Both the position numbers and the translations under genes were made by a program. Positions 16,060-25,340 of a DNA stretch of 47,540 bases are shown in pieces. Under the pieces are notes generated by a model. It made no database searches. It had not been told where the DNA came from and worked only from the letters and a program-made list of their open reading frames with translations. Numbering within the stretch: position 1 is the stretch's first letter; each line of letters starts with the position of its first letter. This DNA is from an uncultured Collinsella sp. (GTDB lineage: Bacteria > Actinomycetota > Coriobacteriia > Coriobacteriales > Coriobacteriaceae). The stretch covers positions 1-47,540 of the forward strand of contig CAUADW010000004.1 in the NCBI GenBank assembly GCA_958427895.1, in the 5' to 3' direction.

Positions 16060-17082
16060 ATGGCACAGGAAGCAACCACCAACGAGCAAAAGAAATTCAA
16101 GGTCCCGCGCATTCCGGGCGACATCATGATCTATCCGATGATCGTCGGTCTTTTGCTCAACACCTTCTGCCCGCAGGTTTTTGAGATCGGCGGCTTCTTT
16201 ACGGCTGCCTGCCGCGGTGGCTCCAATACCATCGTCGCCGCGATCCTGCTGTTTGTGGGCGCCGGCATCAGCTTCAAGTCCACGCCGGGCGCCATCAAGA
16301 CCGGCATCGTCGTGCTGATTCCCAAGCTGGTCGTCGCAGCGGCTCTCGGCCTAGGCGTGGCATATTTCTTTAACGATAACTTCCTGGGTCTGAGCTCCGT
16401 GTCTATCATCGGCGGCATTACGTTTTGCAACATGGCGCTCTATACGGGCATCATGGGCGAGTTCGGCGATGAGTCCGAGCAGGGCGCCGTCGGTATCCTG
16501 TTCTTTACGGCCGGCCCCGCCGTCACGATGATCATCCTTGGTGTTTCGGGCCTTGCCAACATCCCTGTCGGTACTATCATCGGCTCCATTTTGCCGCTCG
16601 TTATCGGCATGGTTCTGGGCAACCTGTTCCCGTTTATCAAGAACCTGCTAGTTCCCGGTGCCAACCCTGCGATTGCCGTCATCGGATTTCAGCTTGGCGC
16701 GTCCATGAGCCTGTCGAGCTTTATCACTGGTGGTATTTCCGGCATCTTGCTGGGCCTTGTCACGCTGTTTGTCGTCGGTCCCATTACCTTTGCGTTCGAG
16801 CGCCTGTGCGGTGGTAACGGCAAGGCTGCCGTGGCTTGTTCCACCATCGCCGGCACGGCTATGACCACGCCGGTTGCTCTCGCCGAGGTCGCGCCGCGCT
16901 ACGCCGAGTTTGCGCCCACCGCGTACGCCCAGATTGCCACTGCCGTTATCATCACGGCAATCATGGCTCCGATTCTGACCGGCTGGGTCGACAAGAAGTT
17001 CTGCCAGGGCAAGGAGGATCTGTCGCCTGCCGGTGTCGAGGCCATCGAGGAGGCCGTCGCGACCGACATCGACGGCGAGTAA
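16060..17082 (+). CDS. kdgT: 2-keto-3-deoxygluconate permease family transporter
   Basis: Membrane protein of 340 residues in the KdgT family (KDG:H+ symporters), with about ten hydrophobic segments and family stretches GDIMIYPMIVGLLLNTFCP, FTAACRGGSNTIVAAILLF, GAGISFKSTPGAIKTG and ACSTIAGTAMTTPVALAE. It would import 2-keto-3-deoxygluconate, a pectin and uronate breakdown product. The ATG at 16060 (MAQEATTNEQ) matches the hydrophilic family start. No KDG kinase or aldolase is next to it, so the substrate is inferred from family only. A hairpin follows the stop. Confidence 0.85.
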   Translation: MAQEATTNEQKKFKVPRIPGDIMIYPMIVGLLLNTFCPQVFEIGGFFTAACRGGSNTIVAAILLFVGAGISFKSTPGAIKTGIVVLIPKLVVAAALGLGVAYFFNDNFLGLSSVSIIGGITFCNMALYTGIMGEFGDESEQGAVGILFFTAGPAVTMIILGVSGLANIPVGTIIGSILPLVIGMVLGNLFPFIKNLLVPGANPAIAVIGFQLGASMSLSSFITGGISGILLGLVTLFVVGPITFAFERLCGGNGKAAVACSTIAGTAMTTPVALAEVAPRYAEFAPTAYAQIATAVIITAIMAPILTGWVDKKFCQGKEDLSPAGVEAIEEAVATDIDGE

Positions 17083-17128
17083 CGGCCGTTACCGATAATT
17101 GATTCCGGCGTGCAATTCGCGCCGTCCG

Positions 17129-17170
17129 AGCGCCCGAACAGAAACTGTTTTGCAGTGATGTTCGGGCGCT
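17129..17170 (+). terminator. Stem-loop downstream of kdgT
   Basis: Perfect 12-bp stem AGCGCCCGAACA / TGTTCGGGCGCT with an 18-nt loop. The following sequence (TTGCTATG) has few T residues, so it is a weak intrinsic terminator at best. Confidence 0.5.
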
Positions 17171-17271
17171 TTGCTATGATTCCCTTTGCCCCTGCGGAGT
17201 AAAGGGGTGTTTATTGCCCTGATTCGAATTGGGCGATTCTGACCATTCGGATATTGAAGGGATGGCGTCTA

Positions 17272-18414
17272 GTGGTTAAGGCACTCAAGATTGAGATATT
17301 CCTGCTATGCATGATTGTTCTTATCGGGCTTGCCGCGCGAAGTCGTCGCTCCTTGTTCTCGAGCACCCTGCAGCTATTGTTCAGCATGCTTGGCTACACC
17401 TCTGCCGCGTACATATTATTCGATATGATCTGGACGCTTTCGGATGGTGCGGACGGCACGTTGGGTATTGCTGCCAACTGGATTTCCAACGCGGTTTCGT
17501 TTTCGCTCTTTGCCATCGCGTGTCTCATTTGGTTTATCTATTCCGAGACGATGCAGGGCTCTCGCCTTGTGACCTCGCGCTATAGGGTGGTGCTTGTAAC
17601 GTTGCCTACGGCTCTGGTGGTCGTGCTGGCTTTTACCAGTTACTGGACGCACGCCTTGTTCTATATCGATTCGCAGGGCGTGTATCGTCGCGGCTTTGCC
17701 TATATGATCCAGCCCATTGTCAGCTACTGTTACGTTATACATACGTCCCTGCATGCGTTTGTGCAATCTCGCAGGGTCGAGAGCCTGCAGACGAAGGCTA
17801 TCTATCGAACCTTGGCATTTTTCGCCATTCCGGCCCTGGTGGGCGGTACCTTTCAGATCGTATACTCGGTGCCTGGCCTTTGTGTCGGCATAATGATTAG
17901 CATGTTGCTGCTCTATATCATCTGCCAGGAGCAACTGATCTCGACTGACCCGTTGACTGGACTCAACAACCGCAACCGTTTTGAGACCTATATGCTGTCG
18001 CTCTTTTCAAATGTGGATCAGGCCGAAGATGTATATCTGCTTATGATGGACGCTGACGGCTTTAAGCAGATTAACGATCGCTATGGACATGTGGAGGGCG
18101 ACCATGCTCTTCAGGTTGTTGCGACGGCGCTCAAGGATGTCTGCTCGGCGTCTGGTGGCTTTATCGCGCGTTATGGTGGCGATGAGTTCGTGGTGCTCCA
18201 AAAGGCAGCGGCGGAACAGGATATCATGCATCTGTGCGCGACAATCAACGACGAGCTCGCGCATGCCGAGGTGCCGTATGCATTGCGGATGTCCATCGGT
18301 TGCGCGCGGGTCGGCGATAGTGTTGATACCTGGCAAGACTTACTTCGCGCTGCCGATGCGGAGCTCTATCGCGTCAAGGCCGAGAAAAAGAAAGCCGGCG
18401 TACAAATACGCTAG
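17272..18414 (+). CDS. Membrane-bound diguanylate cyclase (GGDEF)
   Basis: Protein of 380 residues. The N-terminal 210 residues contain about seven hydrophobic helices forming a membrane sensor, followed by a GGDEF domain from about residue 220 (STDPLTGLNNRNRFE, DADGFKQINDRYGHVEGD, RYGGDEFVVL at about 300-308, SIGCARV). The intact GGDEF signature and preceding Asp indicate active cyclic di-GMP synthesis. No RxxD inhibitory site precedes the active site. The GTG at 17272 lies nine bases after AAGGGA; a TTG at 17254 is in frame but has no ribosome binding site. It is a single gene with its own terminator. Confidence 0.88.
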   Translation: MVKALKIEIFLLCMIVLIGLAARSRRSLFSSTLQLLFSMLGYTSAAYILFDMIWTLSDGADGTLGIAANWISNAVSFSLFAIACLIWFIYSETMQGSRLVTSRYRVVLVTLPTALVVVLAFTSYWTHALFYIDSQGVYRRGFAYMIQPIVSYCYVIHTSLHAFVQSRRVESLQTKAIYRTLAFFAIPALVGGTFQIVYSVPGLCVGIMISMLLLYIICQEQLISTDPLTGLNNRNRFETYMLSLFSNVDQAEDVYLLMMDADGFKQINDRYGHVEGDHALQVVATALKDVCSASGGFIARYGGDEFVVLQKAAAEQDIMHLCATINDELAHAEVPYALRMSIGCARVGDSVDTWQDLLRAADAELYRVKAEKKKAGVQIR

Positions 18415-18454
18415 AAAAGGGGCATACGACCGTGTTTGGTCGTGCGCCCCTTTT
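18415..18454 (+). terminator. Intrinsic terminator of the GGDEF gene
   Basis: AAAAGGGG...CCCCTTTT outer stem and ACGACC/GGTCGT inner stem around GTGTTT, starting directly after the stop codon and ending in TTTTGCG. The A-run on the left could make it work in both directions. Confidence 0.85.
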
Positions 18455-18602
18455 GCGTTCGTGGGGGGCCACCGGCCATAATGCCCAGGCGCGGTGCGGC
18501 AAGACGGGCGTCTGCCGCCGCGACTCGGTACGAAATCAACGAGAACCAGTGTGCTCCATTAAGCTAAAGTATGCGAATGCCCTCCCTAAAAAGGTGAGCT
18601 CG

Positions 18603-19538
18603 CTAGGCCTTTTTGGGCTTGTTTACGATGATGATGCCGCCGCAAACCAACAGCAGGGCAACGATGACGGTAATGGGGCTCGTGCCAGCGCCCTCGCCGA
18701 GCAGCAGCGCGCTCAGCAGCACACCAAAGACGGGGTTCATAAACCCAAAGACCGAGACGCGGCTGACGGGGTTGACGGCAAGCAGGCGCGACCACAGCGA
18801 GTAGGCGACCGCGGAGATAAGCGCCATGTAGATGATGAGCGCGATGGCGGGGGCAATCGCCGTGGGGGAGAGCGCGCCACCCATCAAAAAGCCGATGGCG
18901 GTGAGGACCAGGCCGCCGACTAAGAACTGCCACCCGGCAAGCAAGACGCCGTCGTGCTCACGCGAGAAGATGCCAATCAGGCAGGTCGAAAGGGCACCCG
19001 CGACGGTGGAGGCTAGGATAAAGCCCTCGCCATCGAGCCTGAAGCCAAAGGTGCCATCCGCGCCCGAAAGGTTGACGAGCGCGACGCCGGCAAAGCCCAG
19101 CGCACAGCCAAGCACCTTGGCCGTATTGAGCTTCTCGGTGCGAAACGCCAGGGCGGCAAAGAGGATTGCGAGGAAGTTGGCGCTGGCCTCGATGATGGAG
19201 CTCGACATGGCGCTGGCGCGCGAGAGGCCCAGATAGAAAAAGAAGTACTGCCCGATAGTCTGGAAGAGCGACAAGACAAAGATGGGCTTGATGTCGCGAG
19301 CCTGCGGAATGAGGGGGCGGCGTTGGGCCGCACTCATCCCAACGATAACCAGGGCGCCGGCAAGCGTGAAGCGCAAGCCCGCAAAGAGCAGCTGCGAGGC
19401 GCTATCGTGCGCTGGGATACCAAAGAGTGCGTAACCGATCTTGATACAGGGAAAGGCCGATCCCCAGAGTGCACAGCAGACGAGGCAGCCCAGGATGAGT
19501 CCGGGCAGGGTGGCGAGATACGGCTTGCGGCTTTCCAT
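18603..19538 (-). CDS. EamA-family (DMT superfamily) transporter
   Basis: Membrane protein of 311 residues with ten predicted helices arranged as two EamA repeats (CCALWGSAFPCIKIGYALFG in the first, VAGALSTCLIGIFSREHDG opening the second). A conserved SSSIIEASANFLAILFAALA stretch lies in the first half, and a lysine-rich end (NKPKKA) closes it. It probably exports amino acids or other metabolites; the substrate is unknown. The ATG at 19538 (MESRKPYL) follows AGGAAGGAC; the longer frame starts without a ribosome binding site. A terminator upstream separates it from purL. Confidence 0.85.
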   Translation of the reverse strand: MESRKPYLATLPGLILGCLVCCALWGSAFPCIKIGYALFGIPAHDSASQLLFAGLRFTLAGALVIVGMSAAQRRPLIPQARDIKPIFVLSLFQTIGQYFFFYLGLSRASAMSSSIIEASANFLAILFAALAFRTEKLNTAKVLGCALGFAGVALVNLSGADGTFGFRLDGEGFILASTVAGALSTCLIGIFSREHDGVLLAGWQFLVGGLVLTAIGFLMGGALSPTAIAPAIALIIYMALISAVAYSLWSRLLAVNPVSRVSVFGFMNPVFGVLLSALLLGEGAGTSPITVIVALLLVCGGIIIVNKPKKA

Positions 19539-19562
19539 GATGTCCTTCCTACATGCGCGAAG

Positions 19563-19600
19563 CAAAAAAGAACCCGCCACCGGATGTGCCGGTGGCGGGT
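19563..19600 (-). terminator. Intrinsic terminator of purL
   Basis: Perfect 12-bp stem ACCCGCCACCGG / CCGGTGGCGGGT with a 5-nt loop. Read on the minus strand it is followed by TTCTTTTTTG. It lies just downstream of purL and upstream of the EamA gene. Confidence 0.9.
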
Positions 19601-19637
19601 GTTGTTACCCGAAGGGATTGTACCCGATGGGAAAGGT

Positions 19638-22600
19638 TTAAGCGAAGTAGGCCACGCCGCTCTCAAAGATCGGCATGAACTTATCGCCGGGGACATGCTC
19701 GGGCACGTTGCGGTACAGGTTGTCGCCGCGACGCTCGGCATGGCCCATCTTGCCCAGGACGCGGCCGTCGGGGCTCGTGATGCCCTCGATGGCGAGTGCG
19801 GAGCCGTTGGGGTTGACGGAAAGGTCCATGCTGGGCTTGCCGTTCTCGCCCACGTACTGCGTGGCGACCTGGCCGTTGGCGATCAGCTGGGCGAGCACTT
19901 CGTCATTGGCGACAAAGCGGCCCTCGCCGTGGCTGATGGCGACGGTATAGGGGTCGTCCAGGCTGCACTGCGACAGCCACGGGGACAAGTTGGACGAGAT
20001 GCGGGTGCGCACCAGACGGCTCTGGTGGCGACCGATGGTGTTGAACGTCAACGTGGGCGCATCGGGCGTGGCGTCGACGATGTCGCCGTAGGGCACCAGG
20101 CCGAGCTTGATCAGGGCCTGGAAGCCGTTGCAGATGCCCAGCATCAGGCCATCGCGAGCCTTGAGCAGGTCGCGGACTGCCTCGGTGACCTCGGGAGCGC
20201 GGAAGAACGCCGTGATGAACTTGGCAGAGCCGTCGGGCTCGTCGCCGCCCGAGAAGCCGCCGGGGATCATAACGATCTGGCTTGCACGGATGCGGCGGGC
20301 AAGCTCGTGGGTGCTCTCGGCGACGGCCTCGGGCGTGAGGTTGTTGATCACGAAGGTGTCGGCCTCGGCACCGGCGGCACGGAAGGCGCGGGCGCTGTCG
20401 TACTCGCAGTTGTTGCCGGGGAACACGGGGATGATCACGCGCGGGCGGGCGATCTTGGCGCCGCCGTACACGTGGATATCCTTGGCGCGGAAGTCGATGG
20501 TCTCGACCTCGGGGGTCTCGCCGGCGCTGCGGTAGGCGAAGACGCCCTCGATGCCGCTCTCCCAGGCCTCCTGGAGCTCGGCGAGCTCGATGACCTCGGA
20601 GCCGGTGTCGATGACATAGCCCTCGACGGTGGTGCCCAGGGGCTCGACGACAACGCCGTCGGCGACCTCGGGCAGCTCGGCGTCCTCGGCGAGCTCGACG
20701 ATAAAGCTGCCGTAGAGCGGGGTGAAGAGGCTCTCCACGTCTACATCCTCGGCAAGCTCGATACCGATCTGGTTACCGACGCACATCTTAAAGAGGCTCT
20801 CGACGCCGCAGCCGTAGCCGGGCGTGGATATGGCCAGGGCGTTGCCGGTAGCAGTGAGCGCCTCGACGGCGTCAAACGCGGCGAGCAACTGCTGGGCGTC
20901 GGGACGGTAGTCCTCGCCATAGGTGGCGGGGGCGATGCGGACGACGCGGTGCGTGAGGCCCTTGAACTCGGGCGAGACGGCGCGGGCGGCCTTGCCCACG
21001 GCGACGGCGAAGCTGATCAGGGTCGGCGGAACGTTGAGCTCGCCGGTCTCGTCCTCAAACGAACCGCTCATGGAGTCCTTGCCGCCGATGGCGCCGGCAC
21101 CCAGGTCGACTTGGGCCATGAGGGCGCCCAGGACGGCTGCCGTGGGCTTGCCCCAGCGCTCGGCCTCGGTGCGCAGGCGCTCGAAGTACTCCTGGAAGGA
21201 GAGATAGGCGCGCTTGTGCTCAAAGCCGGCAGCCACGAGCTTGGCGATGGACTCGACCACGGACAGGTAGGCGCCCGCAAACTGGTCGGCCTCCATCAGA
21301 TAGGGGTTGAAGCCCCATGCCATGGCACTCGCCGTGGTGGTCTCGCCGTCCACGGGGAACTTGGCGACCATGGCCGAGCTGGGGGTGAGCTGCGTCTTGC
21401 CGCCAAAGGGCATGAGCACGGTCGCGGCGCCGATGGTGGAGTCGAAGCGCTCGGAAAGGCCCTTGTTGGAAGCGACGTTGAGGTCGGTGACGAGCGAGGT
21501 CATGCGCTCGGCGAGCGTGGTGCCGGCCCAGCTGGGCTGCCACACGCTACGGGCGCACACGTGGGCGACCTGGTGCTTGGGTGCGCCGTTGGAGTTGAGG
21601 AACTCGCGGGACAGGTCGACGATAGCGACGCCGTTCCAGGCCATGCGCATGCGCGGCTCAGCGGTAACCTCGGCGATAACGGTCGCCTCCAGGTTCTCCT
21701 CGGCGGCGTAGCCCATGAACTCCTCGACGTCACCGTCGGCGACGGCGCAGGCCATGCGCTCCTGGGACTCAGAGATAGCGAGCTCGGTGCCGTCCAGGCC
21801 GTCGTACTTCTTGGTCACGGTGTCCAGGTCGACATACAGGCCGTCGGCAAGCTCGCCCACGGCGACCGAGACGCCGCCGGCGCCAAAGTCGTTGCAGCGC
21901 TTGATCAGACGGCAGGCATCGCCGCGGCGGAACAGACGCTGCAGCTTGCGCTCGACAGGGGCGTTGCCCTTCTGGACTTCGGCACCCGAGGTCTCGATGG
22001 ACTCGGTGTTCTGGGTCTTGGAGGAGCCGGTGGCGCCACCGATGCCATCGCGGCCGGTGCGGCCGCCCAGCAGGATGATCTTGTCGGTGGGGGCGGGGCA
22101 CTCGCGACGAACGTGGTTTGCCGGGGTAGCGCCCACGACGGCGCCAACCTCCATGCGCTTGGCCACGTAACCGGGGTGATAGAGTTCGTTGACCTGACCG
22201 GTGGCAAGGCCGATCTGGTTGCCGTAGCTGGAGTAGCCGGCGGCGGCAGTGGTCACGAGCTTGCGCTGCGGCAGCTTGCCCTCGAGCGTCTCGGAAACCG
22301 GGACGGTGGGGTCACCGGCGCCGGTGACACGCATGGCCTGGTACACGTAGCTGCGGCCCGAGAGCGGGTCGCGGATGGCGCCGCCCACGCAGGTGGCGGC
22401 ACCGCCGAAGGGCTCGATCTCGGTCGGGTGGTTGTGGGTCTCGTTCTTAAACAGGAACAGCCAGTCCTGGTCCTCGCCGTCGACATCGACCTTCACCTTG
22501 ACGGTGCAGGCGTTGATCTCCTCGGACTCGTCGACATCGGTCATGACGCCGGTCTTCTTAAGGTACTTGGCGCCGATGGTGCCCATGTCCATGAGGCAGA

Positions 22601-23384
22601 CGGGCTTGGCGTCGCGGCCGAGTTCGTGGCGCATCTCCATGTAGCGGTCGAAGGCTTGCTGCACCACGGCGTCGTCGATCGTCACGTCGTCCAGGACGGT
22701 GCCGAAGGTGGTGTGGCGGCAGTGGTCAGACCAGTAGGTGTCGATCACGCGGATCTCGGTGATGGTGGGGTCGCGGTCCTCATCGCGGAAGTACTGCTGG
22801 CAGAAGGCGATGTCTGCCTCGTCCATGGCAAGGCCGCGATCGGCGATAAAGGCGGCGAGGCCGGCCTCGTCGAGCTCGCGGAAGCCGTCGAGCACCTCGA
22901 CGGGCTGGGGCTCGGGGGTCTCCATGTACAGCGTCTCGGGCAGGTCGAGCGAGGCGATGCGTGCCTCGACGGGGTTCACCACGTAGTGCTTGATGGCATC
23001 GATGGCGGCCTCGTCCAGAGCGCCCGAGATCATATAGACCTTGGCGGAGCGCACGGCGGGGCGCTCGCCCTGGCTGATGAGCTGCACGCACTCGCTGGCG
23101 GAGTCGGCGCGCTGGTCAAACTGGCCAGGCAGGAATTCGACGGCAAAGACGGCGCCATCGCTTGCGGGGAGTTCGTCGTAGGTCACATCGACCTGGGGCT
23201 CGCTAAAGACGGTCGGCACGCAGGAGCGGAAAAGCTCCTCGTCGATGCCCTCGACGTCGTAGCGGTTGATGATCCTCAGGGCCTCGATGCCCTTGATGCC
23301 GAGAATTTCGGTCAGCTCGCCCTTGAGCTGCTGAGCCTCGACGTCGAACCCGGGTTTCTTCTCCACGTAGATACGAGAGACCAT
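19638..23384 (-). CDS. purL: Phosphoribosylformylglycinamidine synthase, single-chain
   Basis: FGAM synthase of 1248 residues, catalysing the ATP- and glutamine-dependent conversion of FGAR to FGAM in purine synthesis. It is the fused large form: an N-terminal PurS-like region (about 1-150), the PurL synthetase core (DTYWSDHCRHTTF, FKNETHNHPTEIEPFGGAAT, GGRTGRDGIGGATGSSK, GGKDSMSG) and a C-terminal class I glutaminase (IPVFPGNNCEYDSARAF, catalytic Cys in LGICNGFQALIKLG). The ATG follows AGGAAGGCAGGAACC. It is transcribed alone, with a strong terminator. The fused form is common in clostridia, Bacteroides and Coriobacteriia in place of separate purS, purL and purQ genes. Confidence 0.96.
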   Translation of the reverse strand: MVSRIYVEKKPGFDVEAQQLKGELTEILGIKGIEALRIINRYDVEGIDEELFRSCVPTVFSEPQVDVTYDELPASDGAVFAVEFLPGQFDQRADSASECVQLISQGERPAVRSAKVYMISGALDEAAIDAIKHYVVNPVEARIASLDLPETLYMETPEPQPVEVLDGFRELDEAGLAAFIADRGLAMDEADIAFCQQYFRDEDRDPTITEIRVIDTYWSDHCRHTTFGTVLDDVTIDDAVVQQAFDRYMEMRHELGRDAKPVCLMDMGTIGAKYLKKTGVMTDVDESEEINACTVKVKVDVDGEDQDWLFLFKNETHNHPTEIEPFGGAATCVGGAIRDPLSGRSYVYQAMRVTGAGDPTVPVSETLEGKLPQRKLVTTAAAGYSSYGNQIGLATGQVNELYHPGYVAKRMEVGAVVGATPANHVRRECPAPTDKIILLGGRTGRDGIGGATGSSKTQNTESIETSGAEVQKGNAPVERKLQRLFRRGDACRLIKRCNDFGAGGVSVAVGELADGLYVDLDTVTKKYDGLDGTELAISESQERMACAVADGDVEEFMGYAAEENLEATVIAEVTAEPRMRMAWNGVAIVDLSREFLNSNGAPKHQVAHVCARSVWQPSWAGTTLAERMTSLVTDLNVASNKGLSERFDSTIGAATVLMPFGGKTQLTPSSAMVAKFPVDGETTTASAMAWGFNPYLMEADQFAGAYLSVVESIAKLVAAGFEHKRAYLSFQEYFERLRTEAERWGKPTAAVLGALMAQVDLGAGAIGGKDSMSGSFEDETGELNVPPTLISFAVAVGKAARAVSPEFKGLTHRVVRIAPATYGEDYRPDAQQLLAAFDAVEALTATGNALAISTPGYGCGVESLFKMCVGNQIGIELAEDVDVESLFTPLYGSFIVELAEDAELPEVADGVVVEPLGTTVEGYVIDTGSEVIELAELQEAWESGIEGVFAYRSAGETPEVETIDFRAKDIHVYGGAKIARPRVIIPVFPGNNCEYDSARAFRAAGAEADTFVINNLTPEAVAESTHELARRIRASQIVMIPGGFSGGDEPDGSAKFITAFFRAPEVTEAVRDLLKARDGLMLGICNGFQALIKLGLVPYGDIVDATPDAPTLTFNTIGRHQSRLVRTRISSNLSPWLSQCSLDDPYTVAISHGEGRFVANDEVLAQLIANGQVATQYVGENGKPSMDLSVNPNGSALAIEGITSPDGRVLGKMGHAERRGDNLYRNVPEHVPGDKFMPIFESGVAYFA

Positions 23385-23568
23385 TGGTTCCTGCCTTCCT
23401 GATCGGTTGGGCGTACGGTACGGTATGCGGCAGCGGTCGGTTTACGGGACAAGCCTCGCGGTCGCCTTGAGCCACATGTTTGTAAACCTCACTATGATAC
23501 GACAGCTCGCGGCGCGTTGAGGACGGCGAGGGTGCTACAGTGAAGCGCAAACAAGAGAAAGGCATCAC

Positions 23569-25131
23569 ATGGCATTCGTTTCGCTCGCCATCATCGCACT
23601 CGTGGCCTTTGCGAGTCCTTTTATCGCCTCGGCGATTCCCGGAAAACCCGTTCCCGAGACGGTCTTTTTGCTCGTGCTCGGCGCGGTGCTGGGACCCCAT
23701 ATGCTCGGCGTCATCCATGTAGATGCCGAGGTCTCGCTTGTGTCCGAGCTGGGCCTGGCCTTCTTGTTCCTGCTTGCCGGCTTTGAGATCGACCCCAAGA
23801 GCATCACGGGCGTCGAGGGGCGCTACGGCTTGGCGACGTGGGTCGTCACGTTTGGTATCGCCTGGCTTGCCGTACGCTTTACCCCGTGGTTCTCGGTCAG
23901 TCATTTCGACGGTATCGCCGTGACGCTTGCCCTCACTTCGACGGCGCTCGGTACGCTCGTGCCCATCATGCGTGAGCGCTCGCTCACCGGCACGCGCGTG
24001 GGCGACTCGATTCTCGCGTATGGCACCTGGGGTGAGCTCGGTCCCGTGCTCGCCATGTCGGTGCTGCTGTCTGCCCGCACTGGCATCCAAACGCTCGTAA
24101 TCCTTGGCCTGTTTGCGCTGGCTTGCGTGTTGCTGGCCGTGGTCCCAAGCCGCTCCAAGCGCGTCGGCAGCCGCTTCTTTGCGTTTGTCGAGGAACGCGC
24201 CGATACCACGTCGCAGACCTTCGTGCGCCTGACGGTGCTCATCCTGGTCACACTCGTGGCGTTCTCGGCCGTCTTTGATCTCGACATCGTGTTGGGTTCT
24301 TTTGCCGCTGGCTTTGTCCTGCGCTATATCATCCCCGAGGGCAACCATACGCTCGAGACCAAGCTCGACGGCCTGGCCTACGGTTTTTTGATTCCGGTGT
24401 TCTTTACCGTATCGGGCGCAAAGATCGATCTGACGGCCGTGGCGTCGCGCCCGGGTCTGCTCGTGGGCTTTATCGTGGCGTTGCTGATTATTCGTGCCGT
24501 GCCCATTCTTATTTCTATGAGCATTTGCCCTGTGACGCGCGATGTGTCGGCGTATGGTCGCATTACCGTGGCCCTGTACTGCACCACGGCGCTGCCGATC
24601 ATCGTTGCCGTGACGAGCGTTGCCGTCAACGCGGGCGCGCTGACGCAAGACATCGCATCGGTTATGGTCGCTGCCGGCGCCATCACGGTGTTCTTGATGC
24701 CGCTGCTCGCGCAGCTCTTCTACCGCGTGGTCGATGCAGCGCCGGTCACCGCCGTGGCAGAGGTTGCCGAGCATCCATCCGATGCGCTCGACATCCTGCG
24801 CGCCCACCACGACCTAGCGAGCTTGCTCGCGCGCGAGCATGAGCTGCTGACTTCGCATGGCCATGGTCGCGTATTCGAGGGCCTGCCTACGCTCGATACG
24901 ATTGCCGAGCGTCTTTCCGCCGAGGCGGCGAGCGGCCATATCGATGCCCGTATTGTGGACGCGGCACATCTTCTTGCCGATAAGACCTATGGAGACGAGG
25001 TTGACCCGTCCGAGCTGACTCCGCGCGAGCGTCGCCGCCTGGAGCGCGCCAAGCTCGCCGTGCGCGAATACCGCCGCCGCATGCTGGAGCTCTATGCAAG
25101 AGAAGAAGCCGAGGACGACGACGGCAGGTAG
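23569..25131 (+). CDS. CPA2-type cation:proton antiporter
   Basis: Membrane protein of 520 residues in the CPA2 monovalent cation:proton antiporter family (Na+/H+ exchanger fold). About twelve helices fill the first 390 residues, with LVLGAVLGPHMLGVIHVD, LGLAFLFLLAGFEIDP, TSTALGTLVPIM and the carrier-typical FLIPVFFTVSGAKIDL. The last 130 residues are hydrophilic, helical and charged, a cytoplasmic tail of unknown function with no TrkA-N motif. The ATG follows GAAAGG with six bases spacing. It is divergent from purL and ends upstream of a palindrome-rich gap. Confidence 0.87.
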   Translation: MAFVSLAIIALVAFASPFIASAIPGKPVPETVFLLVLGAVLGPHMLGVIHVDAEVSLVSELGLAFLFLLAGFEIDPKSITGVEGRYGLATWVVTFGIAWLAVRFTPWFSVSHFDGIAVTLALTSTALGTLVPIMRERSLTGTRVGDSILAYGTWGELGPVLAMSVLLSARTGIQTLVILGLFALACVLLAVVPSRSKRVGSRFFAFVEERADTTSQTFVRLTVLILVTLVAFSAVFDLDIVLGSFAAGFVLRYIIPEGNHTLETKLDGLAYGFLIPVFFTVSGAKIDLTAVASRPGLLVGFIVALLIIRAVPILISMSICPVTRDVSAYGRITVALYCTTALPIIVAVTSVAVNAGALTQDIASVMVAAGAITVFLMPLLAQLFYRVVDAAPVTAVAEVAEHPSDALDILRAHHDLASLLAREHELLTSHGHGRVFEGLPTLDTIAERLSAEAASGHIDARIVDAAHLLADKTYGDEVDPSELTPRERRRLERAKLAVREYRRRMLELYAREEAEDDDGR

Positions 25132-25144
25132 CCAACGCCGTCGC

Positions 25145-25190
25145 GGAAAATGCATCCCAGAATCCGCGTCCAGAGTGGGACATAGTTTCT
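25145..25190. repeat. Imperfect palindrome A of a tandem pair
   Basis: GGAAAATGCATCCCA (25145-25159) faces TGGGACATAGTTTCT (25176-25190), an imperfect 15-bp inverted repeat with a 16-nt centre. It resembles the next palindrome in arm length and in the order GGAAA, TG, TCCC. Confidence 0.5.
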
Positions 25191-25205
25191 GAAAGAAGGC
25201 CCTGA

Positions 25206-25253
25206 GGGAAACTGCGCCCCGTTCTGAGCTGAAATACCGGGACGCAGCTTCCC
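25206..25253. repeat. Imperfect palindrome B of a tandem pair
   Basis: GGGAAACTGCGCCCCG (25206-25221) faces CGGGACGCAGCTTCCC (25238-25253) with two mismatches and a 16-nt centre. It has the same layout as palindrome A, 61 bases away. Confidence 0.55.
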
Positions 25254-25266
25254 CTGCAAGCAGAAC

Positions 25267-25309
25267 AAGGCGCGCTGCCTGCGGTTGATGCAGACAGCGC
25301 GCCTTTTGC
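25267..25309 (+). terminator. Intrinsic terminator of the antiporter gene, possibly bidirectional
   Basis: AAGGCGCGCTG (25267-25277) pairs with CAGCGCGCCTT (25295-25305), with an extra inner CTGC/GCAG, followed by TTGCGTT. It lies between convergent genes and could also stop hom transcription from the other side, where CCTTGTTC follows. Confidence 0.8.
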
Positions 25310-25340
25310 GTTGGGCCTCGTTGAGGTTCGAAGTAGTGGA

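Noticed and set aside
19323..23402. 1359-codon open frame on the plus strand
   Set aside because: It is antisense to purL, which has all expected catalytic motifs. Long antisense frames arise from GC-rich codon bias, and the translation is a low-complexity Gly/Ala/Asp/His mix with no ribosome binding site.
23203..24810. 535-codon minus-strand frame across purL and the antiporter gene
   Set aside because: It crosses two well-identified genes, is highly charged and low complexity, and has no family features.
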